DNA of 64,000 nt from Saprospiraceae bacterium (lineage in GTDB: Bacteria; Bacteroidota; Bacteroidia; Chitinophagales; Saprospiraceae): NCBI GenBank assembly GCA_029212405.1, contig JARGNR010000010.1:1-64000 (forward strand), given 5' to 3'. The notes beneath the pieces were generated by a model that ran no database searches, was not told where the DNA came from, and saw only the letters and a list, made by a program, of their open reading frames with translations. A program made the position numbers and the translations under genes. Below, in pieces: positions 8,574 through 17,760 of this stretch (position 1 is its first letter; the number at the start of each line of letters is the position of its first letter).

Positions 8574-10118
8574 TTAATTAATTTTGTAGACGACACCAGC
8601 ATTTATACCAATGGCAAAATACTTTTGGCTCACAGTGTTGGCTGCATTACTAAAGTCGTCAGGAAAATATGTAAATCTAGGTGCTAGATAGAAATCTCCT
8701 AAACTACCAAAATTCCTTCCTATCATTAAGCCACCAAAATAATTAACACCGATTCTATTCTTGAACAATTTATTTAGTGAAAGAGGGGTATAGTCCTTTT
8801 TAGTTGTCAGTAAATTCCCTGTTGCACGAGTCATGAAGTTAATTCTAACACCTGCTTCAATCCCTATATCAAAACCACCTAAATATGTGGAATACCCCAA
8901 TGATACTGGAAAATCAAAAAGATGAATATAGTGATGTTGTCTGTTACTACCTTTGTACGTAGTTTCTGTGATTATATCTCCATAAATGTGAGTAATCGTA
9001 TCTCCATTCCCGGAAATTGTAGTAGAAATTATTCCAATAGTCGTATCCTGTTGCGTAAACTCATACTCCAGGTCCATTCGTTCTGAAATTCTAGAATAGG
9101 AAACTCCACCTTTGATATAAAAAGGTACATTATCTCTCACAAGCATTCCATACAACCCAATCTCCAATCCTTCCAATGATGATTCATAAGCCAATCGTGG
9201 AGTATACGAGTCTGGAGCTTCAAGTGATTTTACTCCAAGTGTCTTTCTTGGTGAAAAAACACCTACTTCAGGTATAAGGGCCATATGCCATTCTGCATTA
9301 TTAAAAGAAGGACAATTGATTCTCATTCTTGAAAACAAATTACCATCCATCTCATTTTCTATCAGATTTTCTGAAGAAGTATTCAGCTCCGACATGGAAA
9401 TAATATCTCTTTGTAAAACTTCTGGACTACTTACATTCGAATTTCTATTTTCTATTAATTCACTGGTAGAATTTGATTTGGAAGCATCAATTTCATCCTG
9501 AGATAAAAATATATACGAATTGCTTAAATCCTCTTTTGCAGTGGATGGCTTTGAATTTTCTGAGTTGACCTCTCTGTTAAAATCTCTTGTTTGAGCTTGT
9601 TTTGAACTTGAATTTAAATTTTTATTTAAAGTTGATGAATTATCTTCTTGATTGCTATTTTCGTAGTTAACATTATTGTTTTCTGAATTGGAACTGGATC
9701 TGGAACTTAAATTTGAACTTGAACTTGAACTTGAACTTGAACTTGAATTTCCTGAACTCAAATTATTTAGATTATCTGAATTAGAAATAAGCGTTTCTCC
9801 TAAACTCGTTTCCTTCTTTTCAGTACGACTGTTGGTATACTCTGTCGCATTGATAGAATTTTTGCCACTAATTTGAGGTTGAATTAATGCATCAGAATGT
9901 GTGTTGTTTGATTTTGACTCATCCATTAAATTCCATGCCATTGTCAAAGACGCTAAAAGCAATATTGGAATGAACAACCAGTACACAAAATTGCCCTTAC
10001 TTGACTTTTTAGGTGTATCCCCTAAATCAAGTGCAGACAACAACTCATCCATTTGGACCGTCTCTTGTGCGCCCTCCAATTCGCTTTTGATATGTTTTTC
10101 AAAATCTAAATACTTCAT
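8574..10118 (-). CDS. Probable dual membrane-spanning anti-sigma factor (TM helix + outer-membrane barrel)
   Basis: A 514-residue protein directly after an ECF sigma gene (10-base gap). Residues 1-43 are a soluble, acidic tail with no signal peptide. Residues 45-66 (YWLFIPILLLASLTMAWNLM) are one hydrophobic helix. Residues ~67-275 are a Ser/Asn/Glu-rich linker with a run of Ser. Residues ~280-514 resemble a PorT-like eight-stranded barrel, with alternating strands and an ending typical of outer-membrane proteins (FAIGINAGVVYKIN). A cytoplasmic tail plus an inner-membrane helix plus an outer-membrane barrel fits the Dma anti-sigma type known from Bacteroides. Alternatively it is a misassigned OMP, but the N terminus has no cleavable signal. 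Confidence 0.7.
   Translation of the reverse strand: MKYLDFEKHIKSELEGAQETVQMDELLSALDLGDTPKKSSKGNFVYWLFIPILLLASLTMAWNLMDESKSNNTHSDALIQPQISGKNSINATEYTNSRTEKKETSLGETLISNSDNLNNLSSGNSSSSSSSSSSSNLSSRSSSNSENNNVNYENSNQEDNSSTLNKNLNSSSKQAQTRDFNREVNSENSKPSTAKEDLSNSYIFLSQDEIDASKSNSTSELIENRNSNVSSPEVLQRDIISMSELNTSSENLIENEMDGNLFSRMRINCPSFNNAEWHMALIPEVGVFSPRKTLGVKSLEAPDSYTPRLAYESSLEGLEIGLYGMLVRDNVPFYIKGGVSYSRISERMDLEYEFTQQDTTIGIISTTISGNGDTITHIYGDIITETTYKGSNRQHHYIHLFDFPVSLGYSTYLGGFDIGIEAGVRINFMTRATGNLLTTKKDYTPLSLNKLFKNRIGVNYFGGLMIGRNFGSLGDFYLAPRFTYFPDDFSNAANTVSQKYFAIGINAGVVYKIN
9715..9744. repeat. Hexanucleotide tandem repeat (GAACTT)n inside the anti-sigma linker
   Basis: Five perfect copies of GAACTT, with degenerate copies on both sides from about 9691 to 9750. 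On the coding strand they encode the poly-Ser part of the linker. Copy-number change would alter linker length without shifting the frame. Confidence 0.9.
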
Positions 10119-10128
10119 ATCTTATGTT

Positions 10129-10695
10129 TTATATCAGATGTAAATGATTTACTCTCTGATTTTCTTTCTCCTGTCTTTGTCTGATTATCTCAATCACTCT
10201 TGCTCTTGCTCTACTTAGCGAAGCTCTAGAGGTACCTTCTGAGATACCCAATATTTCGCTAATTTCTTTATGATTGTATCCTTCAATCACAGACATATTA
10301 AAAACAACAAACAAACTTCTAGGAAGCTCATTCAATAATCCTAAAATTTCTTCCTTCCCTAAAGTACTATACACTTGAGGGATTTCACAATGCTGTACAC
10401 TATCATGCAGTACATCAGGCTCATGGTACTTCTGAAAATGCTTTTTTTGAAATGTAATTGAACAATTCACAGCAATTCTCTTTAGCCAGCCTTCAAAAGA
10501 TCCCTTCCCAGAATAACTATTAATATACTTGAATATATTAATAAATGCCTCTTGCAAAGCATCATTTGCCGATTCATGATCCTTAGTATACCTCCTACAA
10601 ATAGACAACAGTACTGGAGCATACGTTCGCACCAATACTTCTTGGCAATTTTTTTTGCCTGATTTACATCCTTCTATGATTTTATCTATCTCCAA
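10129..10695 (-). CDS. ECF-type RNA polymerase sigma factor
   Basis: A 188-residue sigma-70 family factor with only regions 2 and 4. Region 2 spans roughly residues 22-95 (YAPVLLSICRRYTKDHESAND, then DALQEAFINIFKYINSYSGK and FEGWLKRIAVN). Region 4 spans 118-175 (LNELPRSLFVVFNMSVIEGY, then HKEISEILGISEGTSRASLSRA), with the helix-turn-helix around EISEILGISEGT. It directs RNA polymerase to a small regulon. It lies 10 bases upstream of a candidate membrane-spanning anti-sigma gene and 26 bases downstream of a surface lipoprotein gene, so the three probably form one signalling unit, likely autoregulated as such factors usually are. Confidence 0.93.
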   Translation of the reverse strand: MEIDKIIEGCKSGKKNCQEVLVRTYAPVLLSICRRYTKDHESANDALQEAFINIFKYINSYSGKGSFEGWLKRIAVNCSITFQKKHFQKYHEPDVLHDSVQHCEIPQVYSTLGKEEILGLLNELPRSLFVVFNMSVIEGYNHKEISEILGISEGTSRASLSRARARVIEIIRQRQEKENQRVNHLHLI

Positions 10696-10721
10696 GATCC
10701 AATCAAGTATTTGTTAGTTGG

Positions 10722-13298
10722 TTAATCTAATACAACTAGTGAATGCGCAATATAGCATGCATTATTTTCATCTAAAACTACTACATAGTACTCTCCTTTA
10801 GTCAATTCTCCTGCTTCATTTATGGCTGTCACATCGTTCATATTTTCCGCTGATAACACTCTTGCTTCACCTGGAGTACAACTTTCGCACACCTCACCAT
10901 CATCAATCGTATACTCAATTTTACCATCTGCACAAACATCACAGGATACAGAAGTAGTAGAAATGTTCTTCAATCCTTCAAAATGAGGTAATTCGACAGA
11001 TTCTGTTGTAAAGCAATTGCTAAATATTGGATTCTCCGACCCCAAGTCAAAACGATATCCCGTTTCTATTATTTCAAGATTCAGCTTACCTTGAGATAAA
11101 TTTACTGGAATTTTATCTTCTGAATCTGAAGGAATATAAAAGTAATCAAAACCAGAAGGAAGATTAGAAAATGTAATTACGCCACCTTCACAAGAAAGAC
11201 TGATATCTATATCTGGCAATGATCCAGCTTTACTAATAGTAAGAGATGTACTTCTCATACAATTGTTTGCATCCGTCATGGTCAGGTTATAAACTCCTGG
11301 ATCGTATACAAACAACTGATTCCCCAATGCTTCTCCTGCATCCCATGTATACGTATAAGGTTTATATCCATCCAATTCTGCTATCGTAATGATGGATAAA
11401 TCACAAAAATCCTCTTTTGATGACTGAATGGGAGTAGTCACATCATATACTTCTATTGATTCAGAAACTTCACAATCACCACTATCAATTATTTTTATGT
11501 CATAACTACCTGGTATCAAGTCTTCGATCTTCTCATTTTGAGAGAAAAATCCTGCAGGGCCTGTCCATTCAAAACTAAACGGTGCTTTTCCTCCTTCAAA
11601 ACTCATTTCAATGAAACCACTATTTTTAAAACATTCATCATTGGAAGAATAAATATTATCTATTCTCAATCTCTTGTAGACCTCTACCTGATCACAAAAA
11701 GTATACGTACACTCAGTAACAATATCGGTAACCTCAACACAAACTTCAGATCCGGACATCAAGTCATTTAAATAAATATCTGTGCTTCCATTCTGCCATA
11801 TATAGGAATATTCACCCGAACCGCCTTCTATATCTACTGAAACTCTGTTATAATCCCCATCTATGCAATAATCCTCTTTTTCATATACAAATTCTGAGGA
11901 TGCCGTGCATTCTACTTGACAAATTTCAATCTCAAGCGATTCGGAAAAATCTGCGCTTAGTTCATAAATATCACTGGACAGTGACAATTTATCATCAAAA
12001 ACTACAAGGGTGAAAGGATTAGATGAGTTACAACTTATTTCTCCTAAGTTGATACTAAAAGATCCATTTGCATTAGGAAAAAATATATTTCTAATTCCAC
12101 CGCTATTCGTCATTATTGTGGCTGTATTTATCCCCTCGCCATTGCATTCAATCTTACCAGAAATATAGTCTTCATCAATATCTATGACTATATCCCCTAT
12201 GGTGCCAATATCTTCAAATGGACCAATAAACAATTCCTTTAATACGGTACCACAAACTGGATGCAAGACCTCAAGCCTTAATTCTTCTCCAAGCGGTATT
12301 TTGCCACAGAAAAATCCATCTTGATCCGTTATGCCAATTCGTGAAGGCAAACCATTATTATCAATTTGAACCGTATAGTTTTTAGCTGGAAGTTCGTTTG
12401 AAAATTTCACTTTCCCACACACTTGTGACACTCCATAGTCATAGCCAATATTCCAAAATCCTAATTTTTTTATAGAAACCGAAAAACTTGAACCGACAAA
12501 GCTTGCTAGTGATGTTTCTAACCACAACCCTTCAACTTCGTCAAAACTCCAAGCCATGATATCTCCATCAATTTTATTTATCAATTCCTCACTTATGGGA
12601 ATCGTCAACACCGCAGACTTATCAGATCTAATTCTTAACGGTTGATTATCAAATCCTCTCAATTCAATGGCTACCATTCCAAATGTTGACAAAACCCTAT
12701 GTCTTCCTTCTACATCTATACCAATAAGCCCACCTGCCATTTTGCTTCCTAAATGAGGGTCATCAGCATGAATGGTATAGGCCGTAGCGGATACCGTTCC
12801 ATCATAAGAAGAACCATTCGATCTCATGAGAGCAGAAGAAGGGAAACTAATCGTACCTCCACCTGAAATAGTTAATACTCCGCCCGTTGCGGCATCAAAT
12901 GTCAGATCTTGTGATTCTCTTAAAAGTTCAATTTTGGAAGTCCCCTTGCCATTTGTATTAGGGTACACTAAATCTGAACCTAATAAATATCCTGACTTTT
13001 CAGCTTTAACAAAAGTCCCTTGTGGATCCAATTTAACATCTTCAAATGAAAAAAAACCAAATGCATTTGTGGTAGTCGTACTGCTATAGATCGACACATC
13101 TACATTGGTTACTGGATTATTTTCAGCATCATAGATGTACCCAATCAAATCTCCTTCAATTTCGTTGAATTCTAATGGTACGGTTATTTGACTATTTGTT
13201 TCTGTTTCTGGATTTATATCTCCTACATCATTGTGGCAAGAGACAAAAAAAGCCACAGCAAACAATAAAGTAAGTTGGAAAGTGTATTTTTTTAACAT
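10722..13298 (-). CDS. Surface lipoprotein with carboxypeptidase-like, ZU5-like and SprB-like domains
   Basis: An 858-residue lipoprotein. I start it at the ATG at 13296-13298, which gives a clean lipoprotein signal (MLKKYTFQLTLLFAVAFFVSC) with Cys21; four codons upstream there is another ATG that would add MHVF. Residues ~50-125 form a carboxypeptidase-regulatory-like fold (GYIYDAENNPVTNVDVSIYS). Residues ~140-290 resemble a ZU5-like region (GGTISFPSSALMRSNG). A second regulatory-like fold follows. Residues ~475-730 contain three PKD/SprB-like repeats with GGSGEYSYIW, GGKAPFSFEW and DGYKPYTYTW starts. It lies just upstream of the ECF sigma gene on the same strand and could be the sensed surface component. 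Confidence 0.85.
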   Translation of the reverse strand: MLKKYTFQLTLLFAVAFFVSCHNDVGDINPETETNSQITVPLEFNEIEGDLIGYIYDAENNPVTNVDVSIYSSTTTTNAFGFFSFEDVKLDPQGTFVKAEKSGYLLGSDLVYPNTNGKGTSKIELLRESQDLTFDAATGGVLTISGGGTISFPSSALMRSNGSSYDGTVSATAYTIHADDPHLGSKMAGGLIGIDVEGRHRVLSTFGMVAIELRGFDNQPLRIRSDKSAVLTIPISEELINKIDGDIMAWSFDEVEGLWLETSLASFVGSSFSVSIKKLGFWNIGYDYGVSQVCGKVKFSNELPAKNYTVQIDNNGLPSRIGITDQDGFFCGKIPLGEELRLEVLHPVCGTVLKELFIGPFEDIGTIGDIVIDIDEDYISGKIECNGEGINTATIMTNSGGIRNIFFPNANGSFSINLGEISCNSSNPFTLVVFDDKLSLSSDIYELSADFSESLEIEICQVECTASSEFVYEKEDYCIDGDYNRVSVDIEGGSGEYSYIWQNGSTDIYLNDLMSGSEVCVEVTDIVTECTYTFCDQVEVYKRLRIDNIYSSNDECFKNSGFIEMSFEGGKAPFSFEWTGPAGFFSQNEKIEDLIPGSYDIKIIDSGDCEVSESIEVYDVTTPIQSSKEDFCDLSIITIAELDGYKPYTYTWDAGEALGNQLFVYDPGVYNLTMTDANNCMRSTSLTISKAGSLPDIDISLSCEGGVITFSNLPSGFDYFYIPSDSEDKIPVNLSQGKLNLEIIETGYRFDLGSENPIFSNCFTTESVELPHFEGLKNISTTSVSCDVCADGKIEYTIDDGEVCESCTPGEARVLSAENMNDVTAINEAGELTKGEYYVVVLDENNACYIAHSLVVLD

Positions 13299-13316
13299 AA
13301 ATACGTGCATTCTTGA

Positions 13317-13333
13317 AATGGAAAACTTCCATT
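13317..13333. promoter_or_regulatory. Inverted repeat upstream of the lipoprotein/sigma unit
   Basis: AATGGAA-AAC-TTCCATT: perfect 7-base arms around a 3-base spacer, 18 bases upstream of the lipoprotein start codon. It could be an operator or a small 5'-leader hairpin. No consensus promoter is visible beside it. Confidence 0.35.
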
Positions 13334-13420
13334 AAATTTACGAATTAAATACCTTTAAAAAGTATTTATAGTATATAGAGTCAAGAATGTGTAAAAATGC
13401 TGCTACAACAGTAGAAAAAA

Positions 13421-14167
13421 TTATATTTCAAAAACACCTGCAGGATATCCTAATGATTGAGGAGAATCTCCTTCTTCGACTCCCTTCATATCAAATGACA
13501 ATAGTTTACTTTTATGCCCGACAGCTACTTTTGCTCCCCCTTTTAGAGTCCGCCAATTTTCCCAACTCATATACATCCCCTTTATAGGAATAATACTGGT
13601 CCACATTTTATAGCCTGTAGGAATATTATTTTCGTTCAATAACCAAAGGTAGGCATCTCCTGGAGTGACTCCTCCAGAATCATATGAAACCATCAGTCCT
13701 CGTTGGCCATCTTTCGTTTCCACCACAGACCTACTGGTCCCCGGATCAAAAGCTTTGAAAGGAGCAAACATCCAAAATGAATCATTGCACCAATAGGACC
13801 ATGCCTCTTGTATAAGCTTACTTTTTTCTTCCCCTTCTATATTTTCACCATTTACAAACGCAGCACCGTCCACCTCATCCAAATTCAAGATCACCTTATT
13901 CCCTTCCCATTCAATTACAGCTTTATTGTTCTTCTTATCCCACAAATACTTATGACCTCGCATAAATTCCCATTTAAGAAACTTCAGAGAATCCCACGCC
14001 GGTTTGTTCAAAGCAGTAAACATCTCCATGGCTAATGCATCTGCATTTTGTCCAGAAATTGCCTTTGGTCGATCTTCACTTAGATATTTAATTGCACCAA
14101 ATAGAACTACTCCTATAAATACGAATACTATTAAAACCCATTTTATTATTGATTTAGCTTTTGACAT
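13421..14167 (-). CDS. Membrane-anchored protein of unnamed Bacteroidota family
   Basis: A 248-residue protein with one N-terminal hydrophobic segment (IKWVLIVFVFIGVVLFGAIKY, residues ~8-28) and a periplasmic or extracellular remainder rich in Trp and Tyr. Distinct stretches are KFLKWEFMRGHKYLWDKK, NDSFWMFAPFKAFDPGTSR and GGVTPGDAYLWLLNENN. The general form of beta strands with many Trp suggests a lipocalin- or LolA-like half-barrel, but this is only an impression. I know related proteins occur widely in Bacteroidota but cannot name the family. It is divergent from the lipoprotein gene at 14358, with ~190 bases between. Confidence 0.8.
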   Translation of the reverse strand: MSKAKSIIKWVLIVFVFIGVVLFGAIKYLSEDRPKAISGQNADALAMEMFTALNKPAWDSLKFLKWEFMRGHKYLWDKKNNKAVIEWEGNKVILNLDEVDGAAFVNGENIEGEEKSKLIQEAWSYWCNDSFWMFAPFKAFDPGTSRSVVETKDGQRGLMVSYDSGGVTPGDAYLWLLNENNIPTGYKMWTSIIPIKGMYMSWENWRTLKGGAKVAVGHKSKLLSFDMKGVEEGDSPQSLGYPAGVFEI

Positions 14168-14357
14168 TTTTACTTTTTTATTGTTGGTTGTATAAGTAAT
14201 GACTTTAGGGATAAAATGTTTCAGAAGACATCTTTGTCCTAAAAGTAGGGCTTACAGTTTCTTTTTTGCATTTTTGCGCCCCATAAGTACACTGTCGATC
14301 GTTAAATTCTTGACTTTTTAGTGTTTTTTGATACTAAATATCTACTTACCATCGTAT

Positions 14358-15227
14358 ATGAAACGAAGCATGTTAAAATATTACTATTTACTCTTTATCT
14401 GCATTTGTATGGGATCTTGTTCACTCACAGATAGTGACAGCCCTATTCCTTCCTACTTGATAATTAATGAGATTGATGTATTTACAACTGAAAATCAAGG
14501 AGCGCCCACACATAATATCTCTGACATTTGGGTGTATGCAGACAATCAATTGCTAGGAGTTTTTGAAATACCAATCAAAATTCCAATAATTGTCAATGGT
14601 GCTGAGACAAAAATCTCTATCTCTCCTGGTTTTAGAAACAATGGAGAGACTTCTCGTTCATTTATTTATAATTTAATGAAACCTATAGACTTTACCATTC
14701 CATTAGCGCCTGGTGAGGAAGTAGAAAGAGCCCTTACATTTTCCTATTCAGAAGATGCCAAATTTGATTTTGTCGAAGGCTTTGAAAGCTCGGAACATAT
14801 ATTTACTCTCGACCTTGATGGAAATGAACAGACATTCATTCAAATTACTGACGAAGATGCCATTGCAGGTGCAAAATCTGGTAAAATAAGCCTAGATGAA
14901 ACGAATAACGACATCGCAGTTTCAACTATTTTCACCTATGAAAGGGCACAAAATGCGGGTACCGATTCTTATTTTGAGATGGACTATAAAAATGATATCC
15001 CATTTTTTGTCGGTGTCATATATGTACAAGAGGGTAGCGAAGTAACCCAACCTCTTATAGTTTTGAACCCTCAGGAGGACTGGAATAAAATATACATTGA
15101 CTTTTCAGAAATCCTTACCAGTCCAGTATTAGAAACCTATCGTGTATACATTACTACAGATGTCGCACCATTGGACCAAACTACTGGAGAACTATATTTT
15201 GATAATTTAAAGTTTGTTCATTTCTAA
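14358..15227 (+). CDS. Lipoprotein of unknown function
   Basis: A 289-residue lipoprotein. I start it at the ATG at 14358 (MKRSMLKYYYLLFICICMGSC), because this gives a proper signal with a lipobox Cys near residue 21; the longer ORF start adds ten residues with no signal character. The remainder is beta-rich, with an N-terminal part like a Greek-key fold (YADNQLLGVFEIPIKIP, PGFRNNGETSRS) and a C-terminal part resembling a carbohydrate-binding jelly-roll (NKIYIDFSEILTSPVLETYR and ELYFDNLKFVHF). The stop is seven bases upstream of the glycosyltransferase start, so they are cotranscribed; it may assist polysaccharide export or attachment, which is inference. Confidence 0.82.
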   Translation: MKRSMLKYYYLLFICICMGSCSLTDSDSPIPSYLIINEIDVFTTENQGAPTHNISDIWVYADNQLLGVFEIPIKIPIIVNGAETKISISPGFRNNGETSRSFIYNLMKPIDFTIPLAPGEEVERALTFSYSEDAKFDFVEGFESSEHIFTLDLDGNEQTFIQITDEDAIAGAKSGKISLDETNNDIAVSTIFTYERAQNAGTDSYFEMDYKNDIPFFVGVIYVQEGSEVTQPLIVLNPQEDWNKIYIDFSEILTSPVLETYRVYITTDVAPLDQTTGELYFDNLKFVHF

Positions 15228-15234
15228 GCCATTG

Positions 15235-16662
15235 ATGAATAACCTAAAAAAGACAAGCAAATACTTTTACATTTTGATAGACTACCTATCTGCAATGGCA
15301 GCGTGGTTGTTTTTCTTTTACTATCGAAAGAGTTTTGAAGCTTGGCCCTTCTCTTGGGATGATGTATTTGAAGATAACAAGTTGTACCATGGATTAATCT
15401 TTGTACCAATCATATGGATTCTTTTGTACTCCATCTTTGACAAATACAATGATGTATACAGGTATAGTAGATTAGCCACACTAAAACGGACCTTGATTTT
15501 ATCATTCATGGGTTGCTTAATACTTTTCTTTACGATCATGCTAGATGATACCGTTTTACAAAAAGAAGGGTACACGTATTTCAACAGTTTTTCTTGTCTA
15601 TTTCTATTGCATTTTTCAATCACATCCGTGTCTCGGATGGTATTTTTAACCTGGTGTAAAAACAAGGTCAAATCTGGTAAAATCACTTACAATTCACTCA
15701 TTATAGGCGGGGATAAAAATGCAGTTGAGATGTATGAAGAAATCATCAACAGGCCGTATAGTTTAGGGTTCAATTTTATTGGCTTTATTGATTCCAATGG
15801 TAAGAGTAAAAATCACTTGGAAGCTCAACTTCCAAATTTGGGAAAAGTGGCTGATCTAGCAGATATAATCGTAGAAAAGGAAATTGAAGAAGTAATAGTA
15901 GCGGTAGAAACTTCAGAGCATGATCGAATAAAAGACATTTTTGATATCCTTTTTGACTTTAGCGACAAAATCATTATCAAAGTAATTCCGGACATGTACG
16001 ATATAATGTTGGGATCCGTTAAAATGAATCATTTATTTGGAGCAGTTTTGATCCAAATAGAACAAGACCTCATGCCCCATTGGCAAAGAGTAATTAAAAG
16101 AGCCATAGATCTTTGCGCATCAATTATTGCTCTAATAGTTTTATCCCCACTTTTGTTATTTGTGGCCATTAAAGTGAAATTATCATCCCCCGGTCCAATT
16201 TTTTATCATCAAGAAAGAATAGGATTGAATGGACAGCCTTTTAATATTATAAAATTCAGGTCCATGCACACTGATGCAGAAGCTGCTGGTCCTCAATTAA
16301 GTTCGGATACAGATTCTAGAATGACAAAATGGGGTGCAATAATGAGAAAATGGCGCTTGGATGAAATTCCCCAATTTTGGAATGTCATAAAAGGGGATAT
16401 GTCACTGGTAGGACCAAGACCAGAACGTCAGTTTTACATCGATCAGATTGTATCGAGAGCACCACATTACAAACATTTATTAAAAGTCAGACCAGGAATC
16501 ACAAGCTGGGGTCAGGTAAAATATGGATATGCAAGTAATGTGGACCAAATGATTCAGCGCTTAAAATTTGATATTCTTTATATTGAAAACATGTCTCTTT
16601 CTTTGGACTTTAAAATTCTCTTTTATACAGCTTTAGTTCTCATCCAGGGAAAAGGCAAATAG
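15235..16662 (+). CDS. WcaJ-type undecaprenyl-phosphate sugar phosphotransferase
   Basis: Starts extracellular polysaccharide synthesis by placing a sugar-1-phosphate on undecaprenyl phosphate at the inner membrane. Started at 15235, after the preceding stop, it has 475 residues. The N-terminal ~130 residues hold four to five membrane helices. Residues ~145-250 form a Rossmann-like domain (SLIIGGDKNAVEMYEEI). The C-terminal catalytic part starts with RAIDLCASIIALIVLSPLLL and contains SPGPIFYHQERIG, IIKFRSMHTDAE, RKWRLDEIPQFWNVIKGDMS and LVGPRPE. No other polysaccharide genes are in the window, so it is an orphan priming enzyme here. It converges with dinB, with four bases between. Confidence 0.95.
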   Translation: MNNLKKTSKYFYILIDYLSAMAAWLFFFYYRKSFEAWPFSWDDVFEDNKLYHGLIFVPIIWILLYSIFDKYNDVYRYSRLATLKRTLILSFMGCLILFFTIMLDDTVLQKEGYTYFNSFSCLFLLHFSITSVSRMVFLTWCKNKVKSGKITYNSLIIGGDKNAVEMYEEIINRPYSLGFNFIGFIDSNGKSKNHLEAQLPNLGKVADLADIIVEKEIEEVIVAVETSEHDRIKDIFDILFDFSDKIIIKVIPDMYDIMLGSVKMNHLFGAVLIQIEQDLMPHWQRVIKRAIDLCASIIALIVLSPLLLFVAIKVKLSSPGPIFYHQERIGLNGQPFNIIKFRSMHTDAEAAGPQLSSDTDSRMTKWGAIMRKWRLDEIPQFWNVIKGDMSLVGPRPERQFYIDQIVSRAPHYKHLLKVRPGITSWGQVKYGYASNVDQMIQRLKFDILYIENMSLSLDFKILFYTALVLIQGKGK

Positions 16663-16666
16663 AATT

Positions 16667-17752
16667 CTATTGTTTCTTATTAATATTAAAATCAAATTCC
16701 AATTGGTTATCCTTTCGCTCTGTATTTAGACTAGATAGTCCTATTCCCAATAATCGGATAGGTTTCATATCTGACTCTAATTCCATTAACATATCAAAGG
16801 TCAGATCAATAATTATATCCATGTCATTGGTAAATCCACCTAGCGTCCTACTTCTAGTGAACGTGGTAAAATCATTGAATCTATATTTCAGATTAATCGT
16901 CTTCCCTTTGATACCATATTTCACACAGCTTTGGCATAATTTCCCAATCAAAAGTCGAACAGATGATTTCACATCCGCTAACGTCATTAAATCTTCACTA
17001 TAGGTAGTTTCACTGGAGATAGATTTTCTTATTCTATCTGGCTTCACCTTGCGATTATCTATCCCTCGAACAACATCATATAAGTAGGATCCAAATTTCC
17101 CAAAACGTTGTGCTAACTCAAGTCTAGAATGGACTTTTAGATCTTTTCCTGTTTTTATACCAAAGTTCTTCATTTTTTCAGCCGTTGCCTTACCTACACC
17201 AAAAAACTTTTCTATCGGCAGTTCTTCTAAAAAAGGAAGTACTTGGTGAGGAAGGATTACTGCCAATCCGTCCGGCTTTTTTAAATCTGAAGCTACTTTC
17301 GCCAAAAATTTATTAACACTTACTCCAGCAGAAGCCGTCAGTAATGTCTTTTCCTTAATCTTTTGCTTTATTTCACTGGCAATTTTTATTGCAGAGGGTT
17401 CATCAAATTTATTTTGTGTCACTTCGATGAATGCCTCATCTAATGATAGCGGTTCTACCAAATCTGTATATTCATAGAAAATCTCTCTAATTTGACGAGA
17501 TACTTCTTTGTAAACATCAAATCTGTGTTTCACAAATACAATATGAGGGCATTTTTGGTAGGCGAGTCGACTAGACATTGCGGACCGCACGCCATACTTC
17601 CTTGCTTCATAACTTGCTGCTGCAACAACTCCTCTCTCTTTTGATCCACCTACAGCTACGGGTTTTCCTTGCAATTCAGGATGATCTCTTTGTTCTACAG
17701 AAGCAAAAAACGCATCCATATCAATATGTATGATCTTTCGCTCCATTTCCAA
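16667..17752 (-). CDS. dinB: DNA polymerase IV (Y-family translesion polymerase)
   Basis: Low-fidelity polymerase that copies past DNA damage. At 361 residues it has the full Y-family layout: palm with IIHIDMDAFFASVE (Asp11 as metal ligand) and LSLDEAFIEVT (Asp105, Glu106), thumb with the helix-hairpin-helix segment FFGVGKATAEKMKNFGI, and a C-terminal little-finger domain (SISSETTYSEDL onward). No clamp-binding QLxLF motif in its classical form is obvious, but NQLEFDFN near the C terminus is a plausible equivalent. Start may be the first ATG or the one two codons in. The endonuclease gene lies eight bases upstream and could be cotranscribed. Confidence 0.96.
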   Translation of the reverse strand: MEMERKIIHIDMDAFFASVEQRDHPELQGKPVAVGGSKERGVVAAASYEARKYGVRSAMSSRLAYQKCPHIVFVKHRFDVYKEVSRQIREIFYEYTDLVEPLSLDEAFIEVTQNKFDEPSAIKIASEIKQKIKEKTLLTASAGVSVNKFLAKVASDLKKPDGLAVILPHQVLPFLEELPIEKFFGVGKATAEKMKNFGIKTGKDLKVHSRLELAQRFGKFGSYLYDVVRGIDNRKVKPDRIRKSISSETTYSEDLMTLADVKSSVRLLIGKLCQSCVKYGIKGKTINLKYRFNDFTTFTRSRTLGGFTNDMDIIIDLTFDMLMELESDMKPIRLLGIGLSSLNTERKDNQLEFDFNINKKQ

Positions 17753-17760
17753 TTAATCAC

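Noticed and set aside
9715-9744. Phase variation by frame shifting at the GAACTT repeat
   Set aside because: The unit is six bases, so changes keep the reading frame; only length change is possible.
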